From the NCBI RefSeq assembly GCF_003672135.1, contig NC_039514.1:9785787-9849786 (forward strand): a DNA stretch of 64,000 nucleotides, given 5' to 3'. The stretch is from Ooceraea biroi (taxonomy: Eukaryota > Arthropoda > Insecta > Hymenoptera > Formicidae). Made by a program: the position numbers and the translations under genes. Positions 1 to 13,500 of the stretch are shown here, piece after piece. The first letter of the stretch is position 1. Each line of letters begins with the position of its first letter. The notes below the pieces were generated by a model. It searched no databases, had not been told where the DNA came from, and worked only from the letters and a program-made list of their open reading frames with translations.

Positions 1-1839
1 ATGCGAATTTCAATTCGAACGAGAGTGGAATTTTTATCTCGAGAGCTCTCCCAAGGAAGAAGAAACGGAAAAGGTACTTATAAGTGTTTTTCGGACGAAT
101 ATCTCGGAAATGTCTCGAGACGCCTCTGCATGGCAAATTACATCGGAAGAGTCTTGTCCTTCCTGTTTTCTCTTACACTACACGCCGCCGACGGATTCGT
201 GTGCAGGATAATCGCGATCGTGAGGAAGAGCACGCAAACACCGCCCACCTCGGTCACCACCGGGATTTTAGGAACTCACGACGGTCGTATACGCGAACAA
301 TGTCGCTTACCAGCCTATTTGTCGCAACGAGTGAATTATTATATTGTCGATCTCCTCCATCTTACGTAAAAACGTGAAAATCCTACAGGGAGCCGCTACC
401 GCCCCGTGTCGTGTCGCGTGTTTACGAGGTTTGGCTCGATTTAATCATCGGGATCTAACCTTCCGAGGGAGCGTACAAAATAATCTCAACGGTTGCGTCG
501 ACGAACGTGGGATGGCGTGGTAATATTTCAATCTCGCCAACGTAAGCTCAGGATAATTATCGCAATTGCGCGTCGTGCAACGTAGTGAGAATCATAAAAT
601 GACTAGATTCACTAGACATCGACCAATGAGGCTGTAGAGTTTTTAGTAAATTCCATTTCCTTTGATAATTTCCACTTTAGTGTTCATTAGTTGGTTATCT
701 TGCTGATTGCACTATCAAATGATTTCGAATAATCTTATCGTAGCAATTTGCAACGAGCAAACTGCTGCTACTCTGATTTCTTGAATTTTATTAATTATTG
801 GAAATAAATGGTAAGTTTTTTTTTCGCAAACTTTGATCTTCTAGTAAATTATAAAAATAATTATTGTCTTCCGTCTGCATATCTTTTATACGTTGAAAGC
901 AACCTTCGCAAAATATTACTGCAGTTTGGGTAATGAAAGATCGAGAATCATCGCGTTGATTCGAACAGCGCGGTTTTAAATTCAAAGTGTCGCGAGAAGA
1001 TATCCCAATAATTTCTTGCAATTCTTTTATGACCTCATGCTCCCGTATGATCTTACGATTCACGTCGCGGAATCTTCCCCAGGCAGCACACATTGGTTTC
1101 AAAACCGTTTCATAAAAGTTTTGCCGTAACGTTTCATAACCATTTTATTGAAACGTTTATTTAGGAGAAAAATGTCCAACGAAAAAACGTTTCTTTTTCG
1201 GCAAAAAAACGTTTCAGAAACCATCAGAAAAATATTTATCAATTCTATATATCAGTGCCTCAAAGATAGACAGAGTTAAGTCACATTTTTGTAAAAAACT
1301 ACATTTTTAGATTTTATGAATTACTCTCTAAATTTCGTGTAGTGGAATCTCACTCTTTTGAAATATCACTTCAAGTAATAGTGATCTCAAAAGTTTCAAA
1401 AGAAAAGAAGAAGAAAAGAGTATTGGATCGGTTTTCCGGATGGTTATTTATAAGGTGATAACACAAATGATGTTACTTGCGAGAACGTCACGTCTGTCCT
1501 GGCCATCTATCGGTCGCTTGGTGAATCAGAGGTGGGAATCGCACGCTTGTGTTGATTTTTGTCTCTTGTTCCATAATCGAGTACATTGAAACGTATGATG
1601 TAAAAATAATGAATACTCGCAAAGTAAGTAGAAATTACTATTTTTTCTATATTAATTATATAATTTCAAATCAATTTAATAAAACACATTTTTCGTTTCT
1701 GTGGAAAGGTGAAAAGTACGTTTTTAAAATTGAGGTCTAAAAACGGTTTCTATTTAAACCGTTTCTTAAATGGTACTTTATGTTTCTTAGACTTAGATAC
1801 GTCTAAGAAACATATATTAGGCTAACACGTGCTGCCTGG
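1..1839. other. Upstream intergenic DNA, no recognised gene
   Basis: I see no exon with a recognisable product here. Open frames are short and resemble no family I know, including one of 122 codons at the very start and a 103-codon one on the minus strand at 791-1102. The segment around 1100-1770 is A+T-rich and repeats a motif like aacgtttc on both strands, which suggests a decayed transposon, but I could not define ends. The stretch may hold promoter elements of the downstream gene. Confidence 0.5.
1780..1813. other. Perfect 13-bp-arm hairpin upstream of DENND5
   Basis: Bases 1780-1792 (atgtttcttagac) are the exact reverse complement of 1801-1813, with an 8-base loop. It lies just before the sequence switches from A+T-rich to CpG-rich DNA. 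It could be the end of a small foldback transposon or a structured element; nothing shows that it is functional. Confidence 0.6.
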
Positions 1840-2286
1840 GTCCCCTTCTCCGCAATCAAATCGCCCGCGGAATCGTTGAGTCCACGGCGCCGGCGCGGTG
1901 CGCTCGCTCGCGGCCAACTTCAAGCGTCCGTCGAACCGAGGATCAATCATTCGCGGCCGCGTCCGTCCGCTGGGAGGGTGGCTCGTGCGTTTCGCGCTCC
2001 GCTCTGCTCCGTCGAGCGCTCGGTGTGCGTTGTTTGTGCGCGTCGCGGTCGCTCGCACGTTGCACTCGCCTCGCGTTATCTCGTTGGCGCATGTGGCGGA
2101 TGTGACAGTTCTCTCCCCTCCTGTCCGAGGGCAGTTTGGCGCGACCGTGCGCCGCGATGCCGCGGAGATCAATCTCGTGAAGGCGGCTCGGGCGAGGTGG
2201 CCGCGGCGAGCTGAAGCAGCGACGACGACGACAGCGCGTCGCGACGACTGCCGTCGCCTGCTGCGGATTCCGCGTCATCGGGAACG
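1840..2286 (+). promoter_or_regulatory. CpG-rich promoter/5' UTR region of DENND5
   Basis: Base composition changes abruptly near 1830 to very G+C- and CpG-rich DNA that continues to the start codon at 2287. An E-box-like cacgtg lies at the left edge. I see no convincing TATA box. Long open frames on both strands reflect scarcity of stop codons in G+C-rich DNA and are not credible genes. A promoter plus 5' UTR is the simplest reading, but the transcription start cannot be placed from sequence alone. Confidence 0.5.
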
Positions 2287-2404
2287 ATGAACGGCAGCTT
2301 GGGGATAGCGCGCGGCCCGGAGCAGCATCCGCAGCGGTTCACGGATTACTTCGTGGTGTGCGGCCTGGACAAGGACTCCGGTCTGGAGCCGGACAAATAC
2401 TTCG
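2287..2404 (+). CDS. DENND5: DENND5 coding exon 1 (N-terminus)
   Basis: It encodes 39 residues plus one base of the next codon, then donor gtgagc at 2405. The segment RFTDYFVVCGLDKDSGLEP corresponds closely to the N-terminus of vertebrate DENND5A/B. The next exon lies 8.5 kb away, so this exon is followed by the longest intron of the gene, a common arrangement for regulatory first introns. Confidence 0.9.
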
Positions 2405-3853
2405 GTGAGCACAGCGGCGGTTTCGTCGCACGCTTGCGCTTCTTAATTCGTCGCGCCGCGCGCGATGAAGACCGCGTCCTCCGCGTCATCGTGATTTCCG
2501 CAGTTTCTCACCCTCGTCCAAAGGGAGAGAAGGAGCGAGAGAGAGAGAAAAGGAAAGAGGGATGAAATGAACGGTCAAATTCGAGGAACGTCGTTGCGTA
2601 ACGGCTCGATAAAATCGCTGCCCGAGATATCGCACTGTCTGTCTCGCCCGCCTCTCACTTCGCGTTGTTTACCACGAATCTCGCACGTGGACCGCGGCCG
2701 GATGTTGCGAGCGATACGACGAGATGACGTCGCGGTCCAGCGCGCGCTCACTTGCTCCGGATTCCCGTTGAAAATTGTTTTCTATTGACAACGTGACAGG
2801 CACCGCGCGAATCGATGCAAACATCCACCGAGGACGCTTATCGGGAACACCGTCCGCGCGAAATCGCGGGACGCGCGCCGAGTCCGTCGACGAGCGGAGT
2901 GTAATCGTGGAATCATCAATATAATTGCAGATGTTTTCAGCGCGACCGCGCGTTTGCCTTTACAATGGGGGACGTTGTCAACGCGTCTTCTTACGCGGAG
3001 AATAATGAATGCAAGTGTCCCACGAGTGAGATAAAACTCAGTTGTAAGGAACAAAGCACTGTTGACGTTCGAACAATAATTTTATTTCTAAAATATTTGT
3101 TGTTTTTAATAAATGCATTTATTAATTTTCATTATTATCTAAAATAATCGTTTATCCCTTCACATATTAATAATATAGGAGCGAAAAAGATATATTTTCG
3201 GATTGTACAAGAGAATATTTATTCCTGCGAACAAAGTTCATCCCGAATTTCCAAGAGAATCTAATCGAAATGAAGGGCGCGACCGTTGTACAGCGCGTTT
3301 CACGAATTGGCTCTACGTTTTGACAAAAGACATCAAGAAGACTGAGAGCCGATTGTTCCAACTTCCTGGTAAGTTGTTACCCGACAGGTAGTATATCTTT
3401 GTCTCTTTCCAGATAAGTTCTAAAAAAGAGATGAAGATATGGTACTTGTCGGGTAAAGCTTACCAAGAAATTGGAACAATCGGCCCTCAATTTAAAGAAC
3501 AGCTTCTATGTTGCTCTTATGTCAATTTCGTTCGCGATAAAGAAGGAATTATGTGATGTCGAGCGTCCAACTGAGATGGCAATTATCTGTTCGAGTCTTT
3601 AATGTGGAGCAAGGAATTTTCATTCGCCGTTTAATTGGACGAGAATTAATTAATCCGCTAAATAGCGATCTCGAGCGTGTTGAATTTAAGATGCGTTCTT
3701 TTAGCCGAGCTTCGGTCATTCGTACAGCTCGTTTCTTAACTTTTCTCGGTCAATGCGCTTTGCGATCACGATGCAATTGACGTGGGAAGCTTTGCGGTAC
3801 ATAATCTCCATTCTTTTTTAACATATGGTCTCATGATGGTTCGGATACAAGCG

Positions 3854-3891
<38 letters not shown>

Positions 3892-6800
3892 GTGGAGCAG
3901 CTGAGCCCATAGAACATAGAATGGACCGCTCGATCTCGTCGGTTCTTTGTCGTTTTAGACTATCCTGTTACGCTTACATGTGCTGAGCAGCCTTACGTGA
4001 CGCATACAATATGTGAGAGTAACAATCGTGACGATCCTCTTGAGAAAACGCTTCCCCGCTCTCGTGCGGGACGGTTCTCCGCGAAAAAAGATCGTTTTAC
4101 TAAAGGAAGTTCCCCTGAGAAAGACGTCTGTGTATCTGAGTCACTTGTTTCGCCATCAGCTGTTCGCCAGCGTCGTCCTCCTGGTCCCCATCGTCGCTGA
4201 GATTGTTTCGGAAGGTGTTCCCACGTCGAAATAGTCTGATATAGAAAGATATAGATAATTCTGATAGAGTGAAGACAGCTTAGGGGCGTGAAAGTCGACA
4301 GGAAAATATTTCTTGATCTTGGAATTATTGTTTAATCTTAAGAATTTTATGGATAAATGTGAATGGTGTGTGCGGAAATAATCGGTTGAATGACTATAGC
4401 GGAGTAGTACTTATTTTAAAGTGGTACTTATTTTTATCGCGGAAACGCGTGCTTTTAATCGTATAACGGATTCACAGTGCGTGAGAATTTATGATATTAT
4501 GTAATGTTATTTATAACAATCCGATAATCGGATTTGTGCGTGAAGTTTAAAGCTGATCCTCAACGAGATTGGCAGCCTCCAACATCCGGAGCGTAAATAT
4601 ATCCATAAAAAAAAGAAAAGATAACGCGACCCGGGAATAAGGTCAAAGTTTACAACTATGGGGAACGGCATTCCTATTTTTTACGATATAATCGAAGATA
4701 TTTCCGTCGAAATTTTTTAGTGAAATATTTCTAGCATGAGATTAACGGCAGCCTCCGAGTACAAGAAATTTATAATCCTTTTAAGGATTCATAATAAAAT
4801 TGCTATTAGAGAGTATTACTTGGACAATAAAACTATAGAGAAATTTTTTTCTTAATTGAGCTCTTCATTTATTTCCGTTAAAATAATAGTTTTGATAGCA
4901 GTAAAATTTCAAGTGTACGCTTTTGTTAAAAATGTTGCAATGTATTATTCTGTACGTTAGTTTTGCGTTTTTTACTCTCATCAGTGTATCCCATCAGTGA
5001 GCAAATGAATTTCTGCGCTAATTGTGCAAACTTGTTGAGTTGTATATCTGCAATAACGATTCTTGAGTCTTGCACTTCACCCAGTTTCACGAATAGTACT
5101 TTATTTTCTGCTTTGAGCAGGATACGATAACTCGGTCGCCGAATTAGATTCTTTTTTAAACGTGCTCTACTATGTTCAGACATAAAAACATTTTTTTTAA
5201 TTCGCAAAAGATTACACGTTATAAAAGACTGTGTCACATATATTTTTGATGTTAAAAATATAAATAATTGTTAAAAGTTTAAATAGTATTATGTACAAAT
5301 TGTCTTTTTAATATTCTAATCAATCACATATCATGCATTTATATTGTTTAATCTTATTTTATAATTCTGAATAATAAAGTTTTACTCTTTTATCTATATT
5401 GCGTGTCCAATTGTTTTCCTCTCGTTTATTTTTAGCGCAGCTTTTTGTTCCTTACGTCGTCCGTTTTTGCAAATATTAGCTATCGGTGGCCATTCTCGGT
5501 GTTCTATTTCTTTCGCCTAGGGCCTCACCCTTCTTTGCGTCCGTCTAAAGAGTAATTGTCCGCAGAAGGGTTACATTACCTCTAAAATACTTATTTTCAG
5601 CCTATTAAGTTTCACATATGCAAGACACATTACAGGTGCTGGTTCAGACATTATTCGGTAACTTTAATCTATTCCTCTCATGTGTTATCAAATTTATTAC
5701 AGTTTAATATAAAGTAAGCTGTTCCTATCAGAAAAATAAGCATAAATTTTCATGTATCCACAAAACATTGAACTTAAGAACGATATTGTAAGAAAAATTT
5801 TAACATTTGAAATACGTAATATTTTTATCACTCAGAATTTCAACAGAATCTCTCGTCTTTTCTTCGACGAAAGCTTGGCCGAGCGTGAGACGCGGTTTCT
5901 TCTCTTTATTTACCACGGAGCGGAGAAGCGGTCGTTTCGCGTGTATGTGCATGTGCAACGTATATAGAGCCGGTCCTGTAACCACGCTTCCGCCCTTTAA
6001 ACGCATACTTAAGTACCGGTAGCCCTCTTCGTGTACAAATGACCCCGCATACGATGACATCATACCCGCTCACGAGAAGGGGAGAGGCGACTTATTCGGG
6101 CAGGACGGGCAGGGGGTCATTCTTTGGCGAGCTCCAGACCGAGCACGGGAGCGGAATAAAGGAGGAACGCATGATTCCCGAGTAGATCTTCAAGTTAAAA
6201 TCCACGGTATTACGTAATTTATTTCAGGAAACCAGTTTTAGAAACTTTCCGAACCCCTTGGGTTGTACTCTGCACATCTATCTAATTAAACGATCGCACA
6301 GTAATCAGGCCTAATTAATAATTAGCCGCGGATTAAGTTCTCCGCTCACAAAGTTCCTCGCTGCAGGAAGACAAACGCGTGCTTCTTTTTTTCTCCCTCA
6401 GGAACAAGATGAACAATTTCAGGCTCCCGCGCCGTTGATCAATACAACTGGATTTGGCTTCCGGGGGTTGGAGTCGCATTTCTTTTCTTTTTGGGGAACC
6501 GGAGTGACAATAAATACTCCAACTCTTAGAAACCAAGTTCAGTCGCAAGAACGAGACGATTTTGCGCGTGAAAATTATTCTCGTCGGGCGTTTCGTGGTG
6601 CGAACTCGCGAAAATTCGCCCCCCTTATTTCCGCCGCGTCTCGCGTGACACACGCGGGTTAATCGACGCGTTCGCCAAGCACGCGTGGGCGTGCCACGTG
6701 TTACGCACTCACGCATATTCGCGCGGGCGGATCCGCAGAAAATATCCGTCGTTTGTCCGACGCCTCGTGCGTGCGTGCATCATGCTCTCGTGAATCAATA

Positions 6801-9800
6801 CTCTCCATGCGGCACAGGGGCATATCGGTGGTTTATTGTTCGTTTTGCCCCCTCCTTTCCTCGTGCACCCGCTCTTTTTTTTTCTCCCTCGCTCCCTCCC
6901 CGCGGGACTGCAACTCGCTTCTCCTTGCATTTTCCATTTGCTTTTATTATCTGCCGTGCATCGCGGATGCGAATAAATCGTCTGCGCGATGTTTATCCCA
7001 GAGGGGGTGAAGGAGCGACGTTCACGGACGGGGGCGACGATCTCCGCCGAGCATTTTACGGCATGCAATACAACAGCGCAACAACGTAATACAAATAGTG
7101 CACTAACTGAAGATGCTGGAAAGTAATTAATCGTGCAAAAGAATCGCGAGATTTTATTTCCGCCGACGAGCGAGCGAGAACATCGCAGCCAATTCATCTC
7201 CAGATAATAAGAAACAGTGATTCCCAACGCGATTGTAACGTTCTGCACGAACAACTATTTATTGTTGAACAATAATCTCGTTGAACAATCTCGCGGGTAG
7301 CGTAGAATCGTGTCTCTCTTCGGTCCAGCTGTTTCCGTTACCGTTAAAATCGCGTTGCGCTTCGGTATTACGGTATTCGTGATGCAATTATGAGTACTTG
7401 TAATAGCAACAGCGTCCTGGTAGCGATGCGTGCACGAGAGTAGAAAGTATAGAAAGCCACGTGCGCGTGTGGATTTAAGGACAATGTATTCACGTAATAA
7501 CTGGGACGAGGCAGAGCAAACGAGGCGGAGAGAGAAAGAGAGAGAGTTCGAGCGCGCGGTCTGATTAAATATGTATGTGTAGTTCGAACTAAATATTATA
7601 TATGCTGACAATAATAAGCTTCCCTTTTGCACACGTTCTCGCGGAAGCTGCGCCACGAAATAATTATAATATAATATATTATGAATATCCGAGCGCTTTT
7701 ACCGAAGAAATCGGCCGGCGATTTCGTACGCTCGATTAAACGCGATGACAGGCCTGCATGACTCGGTCTGCGAGGGCGGAAAGGGGGACGCATGCAATGA
7801 TTTTAGATAAGTAGATCGTATAGATAGCTCGTACCGATAACGCTTGTGTCATTGCGTAAGGCGCTGAATCACGCGAATTGTTGTCGACTGCCGAGGAACA
7901 TTTTTTTCGAGAACGATGCGCGGAAGAATTGATTCCAACTTGAAAAGCAATAAACTTTATTGTTCGTCATTCTCGTTTGTATATGAAGCTCAATCGAGAT
8001 AAAAGGGAGATGGAACAAAATCTCGCTGCGGGTTTTTCGTCTCTGTTGCGATATTTAAGCGAGAGTTCCCGCGTACGACTCCACGTGACGCGCGGTTTTC
8101 TAAAAATACACGAAACAGCGAGCGCATAAAAGACGAGGATTCAGTGAACCGCGTCGCGATACACATCGATTTATTATTCAGAGGTTCCGTGCGCGCGGAC
8201 GGACAGCGAAAATATTGGGAAAGACCTATCAGTCTGAGTAATCAAATCCGGTGATTTCGACGACGACCGATTCAATCGAACCCCTCGGTTATCGCCGGCC
8301 ACTTCGCGAATGTCATTCCCAAAACGGAGATTGACCCGCAGGCCAATCGATAACATCCATTAAGACCTTGGGAATTAAAATCACGCCTACGTGCATTTAT
8401 TATACTTGGACAGTGGCGCATCCCATGTGAAAAAAAAATATAAACTTTCTTATGTCACATGCATGCTATTGCAGAATACGCTCAATCGAAAGTCACTCCA
8501 AAGCTGGAATTTGCGTTCCGTTTTCCGTGAAATACAAGATTCATTAAAACGCAAAGAACGTAATAAAATACATATGCACACCCTCAGAAAGGATTTCTGA
8601 TAACAAGACGAAAAATATTCTTGACTAATTTAATCGTATCACAAGTATAAAAAATATGAAAATAAAACAATTTTTAATTTAAATCAGTAATTTCTATTCT
8701 TTTCTCTCGAATTAAATAAGATTGTCTTACTGTCTTGAGACAAGAGTAACATATACAAATTTATGCTTATATATTCTTGTATGTAGAATAATTTGATATT
8801 AGCGCCACTTTATAGTAGGCTTTGTCGATGTCGACGCATCATTTTCTCACAGTCGCTCGTCGACTCGGCGCCGTCCTTTATTCCGATAAAACGGCCAATA
8901 TTTATGTGTTGCAATCGAAAATCGGGAAAGTGTTTCTGTTATTTACAATGAATAAGTGCAATACTCTAATTAAAAGATATGGAAATGTAAGTAAGTATAT
9001 ACAATATACTTACTTGAGAAATAAGATTCGAGATAAGACATTTCCATATCTTTTAATATTTCTTGTAGAGTATTGCACTTATTCATTGTAAATAACAGAA
9101 ACACTTTCCCGATTTTTGATTGCAACACATAAATATTGGCCGTTTTGCGCAGATTCTACAAATTCTCTTACAAGAATAGAATAAGATGTCTTTTAGATCT
9201 CACAATATTCTTAAATCAAGAAAATTTTGAACTTGCTAGAAATTTTTATCTAAATCCTTCTGAGAAAATTAATGAGATAGCACCAAGATTATTTTAATCT
9301 AGATTTTCGAATTTTCTATTCAAGATTAAAATATGCTTCTTTTCAATAATAAATATGATTGTCGCTATAGCGATCTTATTTTATGATAGATTAAAGAGTA
9401 ATAGCATTAAGTCCAGAAATCTTTTCTGTGGGTGCAAAAGATAATGATGTTTCGCAAACTATTAATTATGCAAAATATCGGAGAGATAAAAGGCGATGTA
9501 AATTAACGTGAGGAAGGTGAACGAACAAGATATGACTAAACTACTTGCTTAAGATAAGGGCAGAATGCAATTGCTGCAGGATGTAATTACTGCAGGATGC
9601 TGCAGCCGAGATTCGTCCTGGATAGAACGGATCCTTGAATGCACGTAGATTAATCCCGAGCACGAACTTGTGGGAGATGTGAATACTACTCAGCTCTGAT
9701 CCGAGAGCAAAGTTGTATGTTGGCAATGACTCGTGATGCTTCACGGAAGACTTTTGCTCCACGAAAGTAACGCTTGGAATCGGAAATCCATTCTTCAATT

Positions 9801-10514
9801 CCTGATTATTACCCGATCTGAGAATCAAAATGAAATTTCAGAAACTTCGTGCACGTCTTGAGAAATGTCAGCGAGCCATCACCGCCACAAACGCAATGCA
9901 ATCAATACGGTGCAAATCGACGCATGCATTTTACGCAGAAGAATAAAATAAAAATAAGATTACAGCAGAATAATAATAAAAATATCTCGAGCACGTTTAT
10001 ATTAAATCAATAACTAAATTAATGAAAACTCTTAATTAAGTTATAAAATTAAATTATACGAATATGTAACATTATTATTTAACTTATATTTTTTATATAA
10101 TTTATGTGTTACCTTCTTTGCTTTATCAATTTTGTAATGTTAGAACTAAAGCTTCGCGTTTCCGAACTCATTTCTCTTTCCGTGTCATTCCTTACGTCAC
10201 GAGAACACCAAGAAAGCTTAATTGGCGGATTTATCGATGGCAATTAATTACAAGGACGTTCTACGATTTTCGACGTCCTTAGTCTTCCCGTCTGCCGCGT
10301 CTTGCGAGAGCACGGATTCATCGCTCAGCCGTCTCTCGGACGGTTTTTCTTTGATCACGAGCGATTAACTCCGTACAAGAGTACCCTTGTGTGTTCCCGC
10401 TGCGCGCGCGGGGTTACTTCGAAGCGGTTGGAACGACGCCAAGGCCTCGACCATCTCTCATTCAAGGGCCCCGAGACACATCGTACAGCTTGCTGATTCC
10501 GCTATGAGATAATC

Positions 10515-10548
<34 letters not shown>

Positions 10549-13500
10549 TCCGGAATTTTGTCGTTCGCGGAAAATCAAGTTATACATTGAATTCCCGTTC
10601 CCTTCGTCGCCGAATATTTCGGCTGGTTCGTTTGCGAAGAAAACTACATCGAAAGTTCGCCAGTAACATTCACGCAGTAACAAAAAAGAACGAGCAAAGT
10701 TTCCTCGCTGGTCCTCTCGCGTTCTCCGAGCATGTTCCGAAAACGAGAAAAGTATCACTGCGTGTAATCGAGCGACGTGCTTCTCTAAAGGCTGCAGCTG
10801 AAGTTGACGCTTGGGATTTGCCAGGAACGTTGAGTCGTATTTTTGCAAAGTGTTCTGCTTGTTTTCGCAGGTGACTCATTACAGTGCACGCCGCTGGATC
10901 GGGCGTACAAGAGCAAAGTGCTGGGACATTATCCAGACTCGGTACCATGGAATCCCTTCGACCAGCACGCCGTCTGCATGGTACGTGATCCTATTACGAT
11001 TGTTACTTATTCCAACTGCGAACTATAATTCAACAAATATCAATTCTGTAATTCGATATATATAAACTTGTAATGTGCGCGTATATAAATACATCAAACG
11101 CATTATCGAAAAGCATAAGTCACTCACTTAATAAATAAATATAATGTCACGTTAGTTAATATTGAAAGTATTAAACATTGAGTATTTTAAAATATATATT
11201 ATTATAAGATTATTTTATATTTACCGTATATATGAAAGTTTTTGAATAAAATGGATTTTTATTGAATATATAAAATACAAATGTTATATTCTATATCACG
11301 TAGAGACATTACATTTTCGAGGCGCTTTAGCGAGATTCTTCGACGTTAATTATAAGCACACACACACATATACACAGAGAATATTGGCGTCGCTAGGTCC
11401 AGGGGAGTATAACTTATCGATTACATTGATAATAGCTTTGTCTGCCAAGCGGTTTGCGATTCCGTACTCAGAAGCACTCGGTGGAGCCGACTTTCCACTC
11501 TTTCGTCCTCACGAAGGAAGATGGTCACAGAACGTACGGATTCAGCCTTGTTTTCTACGAAGAGTGTCGCAATCGCAAGATATGCGCGGCCATGCAAACG
11601 CTGCAGGCGATGCACATCACGGAGCTCAGCAGCGGCCAAAACGGCACGCCTCCCACGTACGTCCGCTTTTAACTAATTACATTTTTAATTTCTCTCGTTC
11701 TCTCATACATATACATACGCGCGCGTATCTCTTCATATAGAAGAAAAAATGTAGTAGGAGATTCCCAGACCTTCAGACGAATCTAAAAAATTCTCGTTTT
11801 CCTCCTCAAGTTTAAAAATTTTATATACTATTTCATGTAAACATTTATTGAAGATCAGTCCCAAATGTAGAAAATCTATTGCGACCGATAAATCTTGCAT
11901 GCAGGCACATTGTTCGTTAAGGGGGGAGCCTGCTTTAGAACGTTGAAAATAAGGTATAATTTTACGAATTGTTTTTGAAGAAACTATACAGCGGATCATT
12001 ATAAAACTTTGATACATTTATTAGTACATGTTTAAAGATAAAAAAAATTATTTTTTTATTTGAATATATCGCCTGTAGAGGCTCCCCCCTTAAGTGTCAC
12101 TATTCTTCTGTTGTAAAACGCAACTTGATTTTTTTCCAGCGCGAGGAAGGGTCAGGATGGACATAATACAAGGTCGCTGCCGCGCCACTTCAAATTGTCG
12201 GCCCATTCACCCGGTGCCGCGTTAGGATACTATGACTCTACCAAAGACAAGTTGCTAGTGACCAAATCGATATCCTTGCTGTGCCAGCAGCCTTACCTCC
12301 ACGCGGCGAGGACGTTCCTTACTAATCTCTATAAGTAAGTGACAAAGGAGCTCCTTTCTCTTCTTAGGGCCGATTGTTCCAACTTCTTGGTAAGCTTTAC
12401 CCGACAGGTACTATATCTTCATCTGTTTTTTTAGAATTTATCTGAAAAGAGACAAAGATATGCTACCTGTCGGGTAAAACTTACCAAGAGTTTGGAACAA
12501 TCGGCCCTTATACAAATATTGTTCGCTAGTTTTATGTAGAAAGATGAGGATATGTTAGAGAAACGTTAAAGAAAAATAATATCAATGTTAAGAAAACTAA
12601 TACGGAATTTTGTAACATATTATAGAAAGATTTTTAATACTGCACAGATTCTGTTTGTCAGGAAATATAAAAGACAAACACTTAAGTTTTAAGAATGGCT
12701 TCTTACTTCCCATCTCTCTTCGTGTTGCGTAGACATCATTCGCCTAAGAAGACAAAGATTCTCAGAAGCGATAAGATATTGCTGCGCTTGTCAGAATCGC
12801 AGATTTGTGCAGTAGTCTGCGTAATATACATTAATAAATTATGACAGTTAATATCTAATAAATACCATTAAACAATATTATAACAAAATAAAAAAAGAAA
12901 ACAAACTGTAAATAACTATTTTCTTCTTTTTCTTCTTTTTGAGAATTATTCTCGGATGGTTCAAGCATTCAGGATCGTCATGCGATCTGTGAAACTTTCA
13001 GGTGTGTTCCTCGACATCCCGGACCTGGTCTTAGCTTAGAATCCTACGTGTATAGCCTCCTGTATAACGTGCCGGTACCGTTGTCAGGCAAGTCGCTAAA
13101 ATTCTTCGTGCCCGATGATGAACCGGCGAAGCCGCCGCTGGAACTGGTGATCCATCAGCCGTCCCCCTCGTTGGAGTTACCGATGCTGGATTACTCGCTT
13201 AAGGACGTGTTCACGTGGCTAGGCGCGGACTGCCTGATCCAATTGTTCACGTGCGTGTTGCTGGAGAATCAGGTGCTGCTCAGGAGCGCCGACTTTCACA
13301 AGCTCATGGTGGTGTCCGAGTGTATAACCGCACTCCTGTTCCCTTTCTCGTGGCAACATGTCTACGTGCCGATATTACCCGCGAGTCTGCACCATTTTCT
13401 CGACGCGCCCGTGCCCTTCATAATGGGCTTGCATGCGCACAGTGAGGGTGGCGTCCTCAAGATCGCCAGCGAGGTATGCCTTCTATCACCTTCTTGTATA

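Larger units (their letters stand above)
2405..10870 (+). other. DENND5 intron 1 (8.5 kb)
   Basis: The intron runs from donor gtgagc to the acceptor tgttttcgcag. It holds two palindromic elements (3346-3487 and 8888-9146), a (TC)n run at 3857-3889 and a (GA)n run at 10523-10549. Open frames inside it, such as 4926-5237 and 9541-9828 on the minus strand, resemble nothing I recognise and lack supporting splice context. The rest is A+T-rich DNA in which I see no feature. Confidence 0.8.

Noticed and set aside
791..1102. 103-codon minus-strand frame
   Set aside because: No recognisable motif; may be part of a decayed transposon, but I could not define its ends or a family.
1822..2290. Overlapping open frames of 110-130 codons on both strands before DENND5
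   Set aside because: They occur in very G+C-rich DNA where stop codons are rare, consist mostly of arginine, alanine and serine, and do not resemble known proteins.
9541..9828. 95-codon minus-strand frame in DENND5 intron 1
   Set aside because: Composition is not implausible but no family, splice site or promoter supports it.
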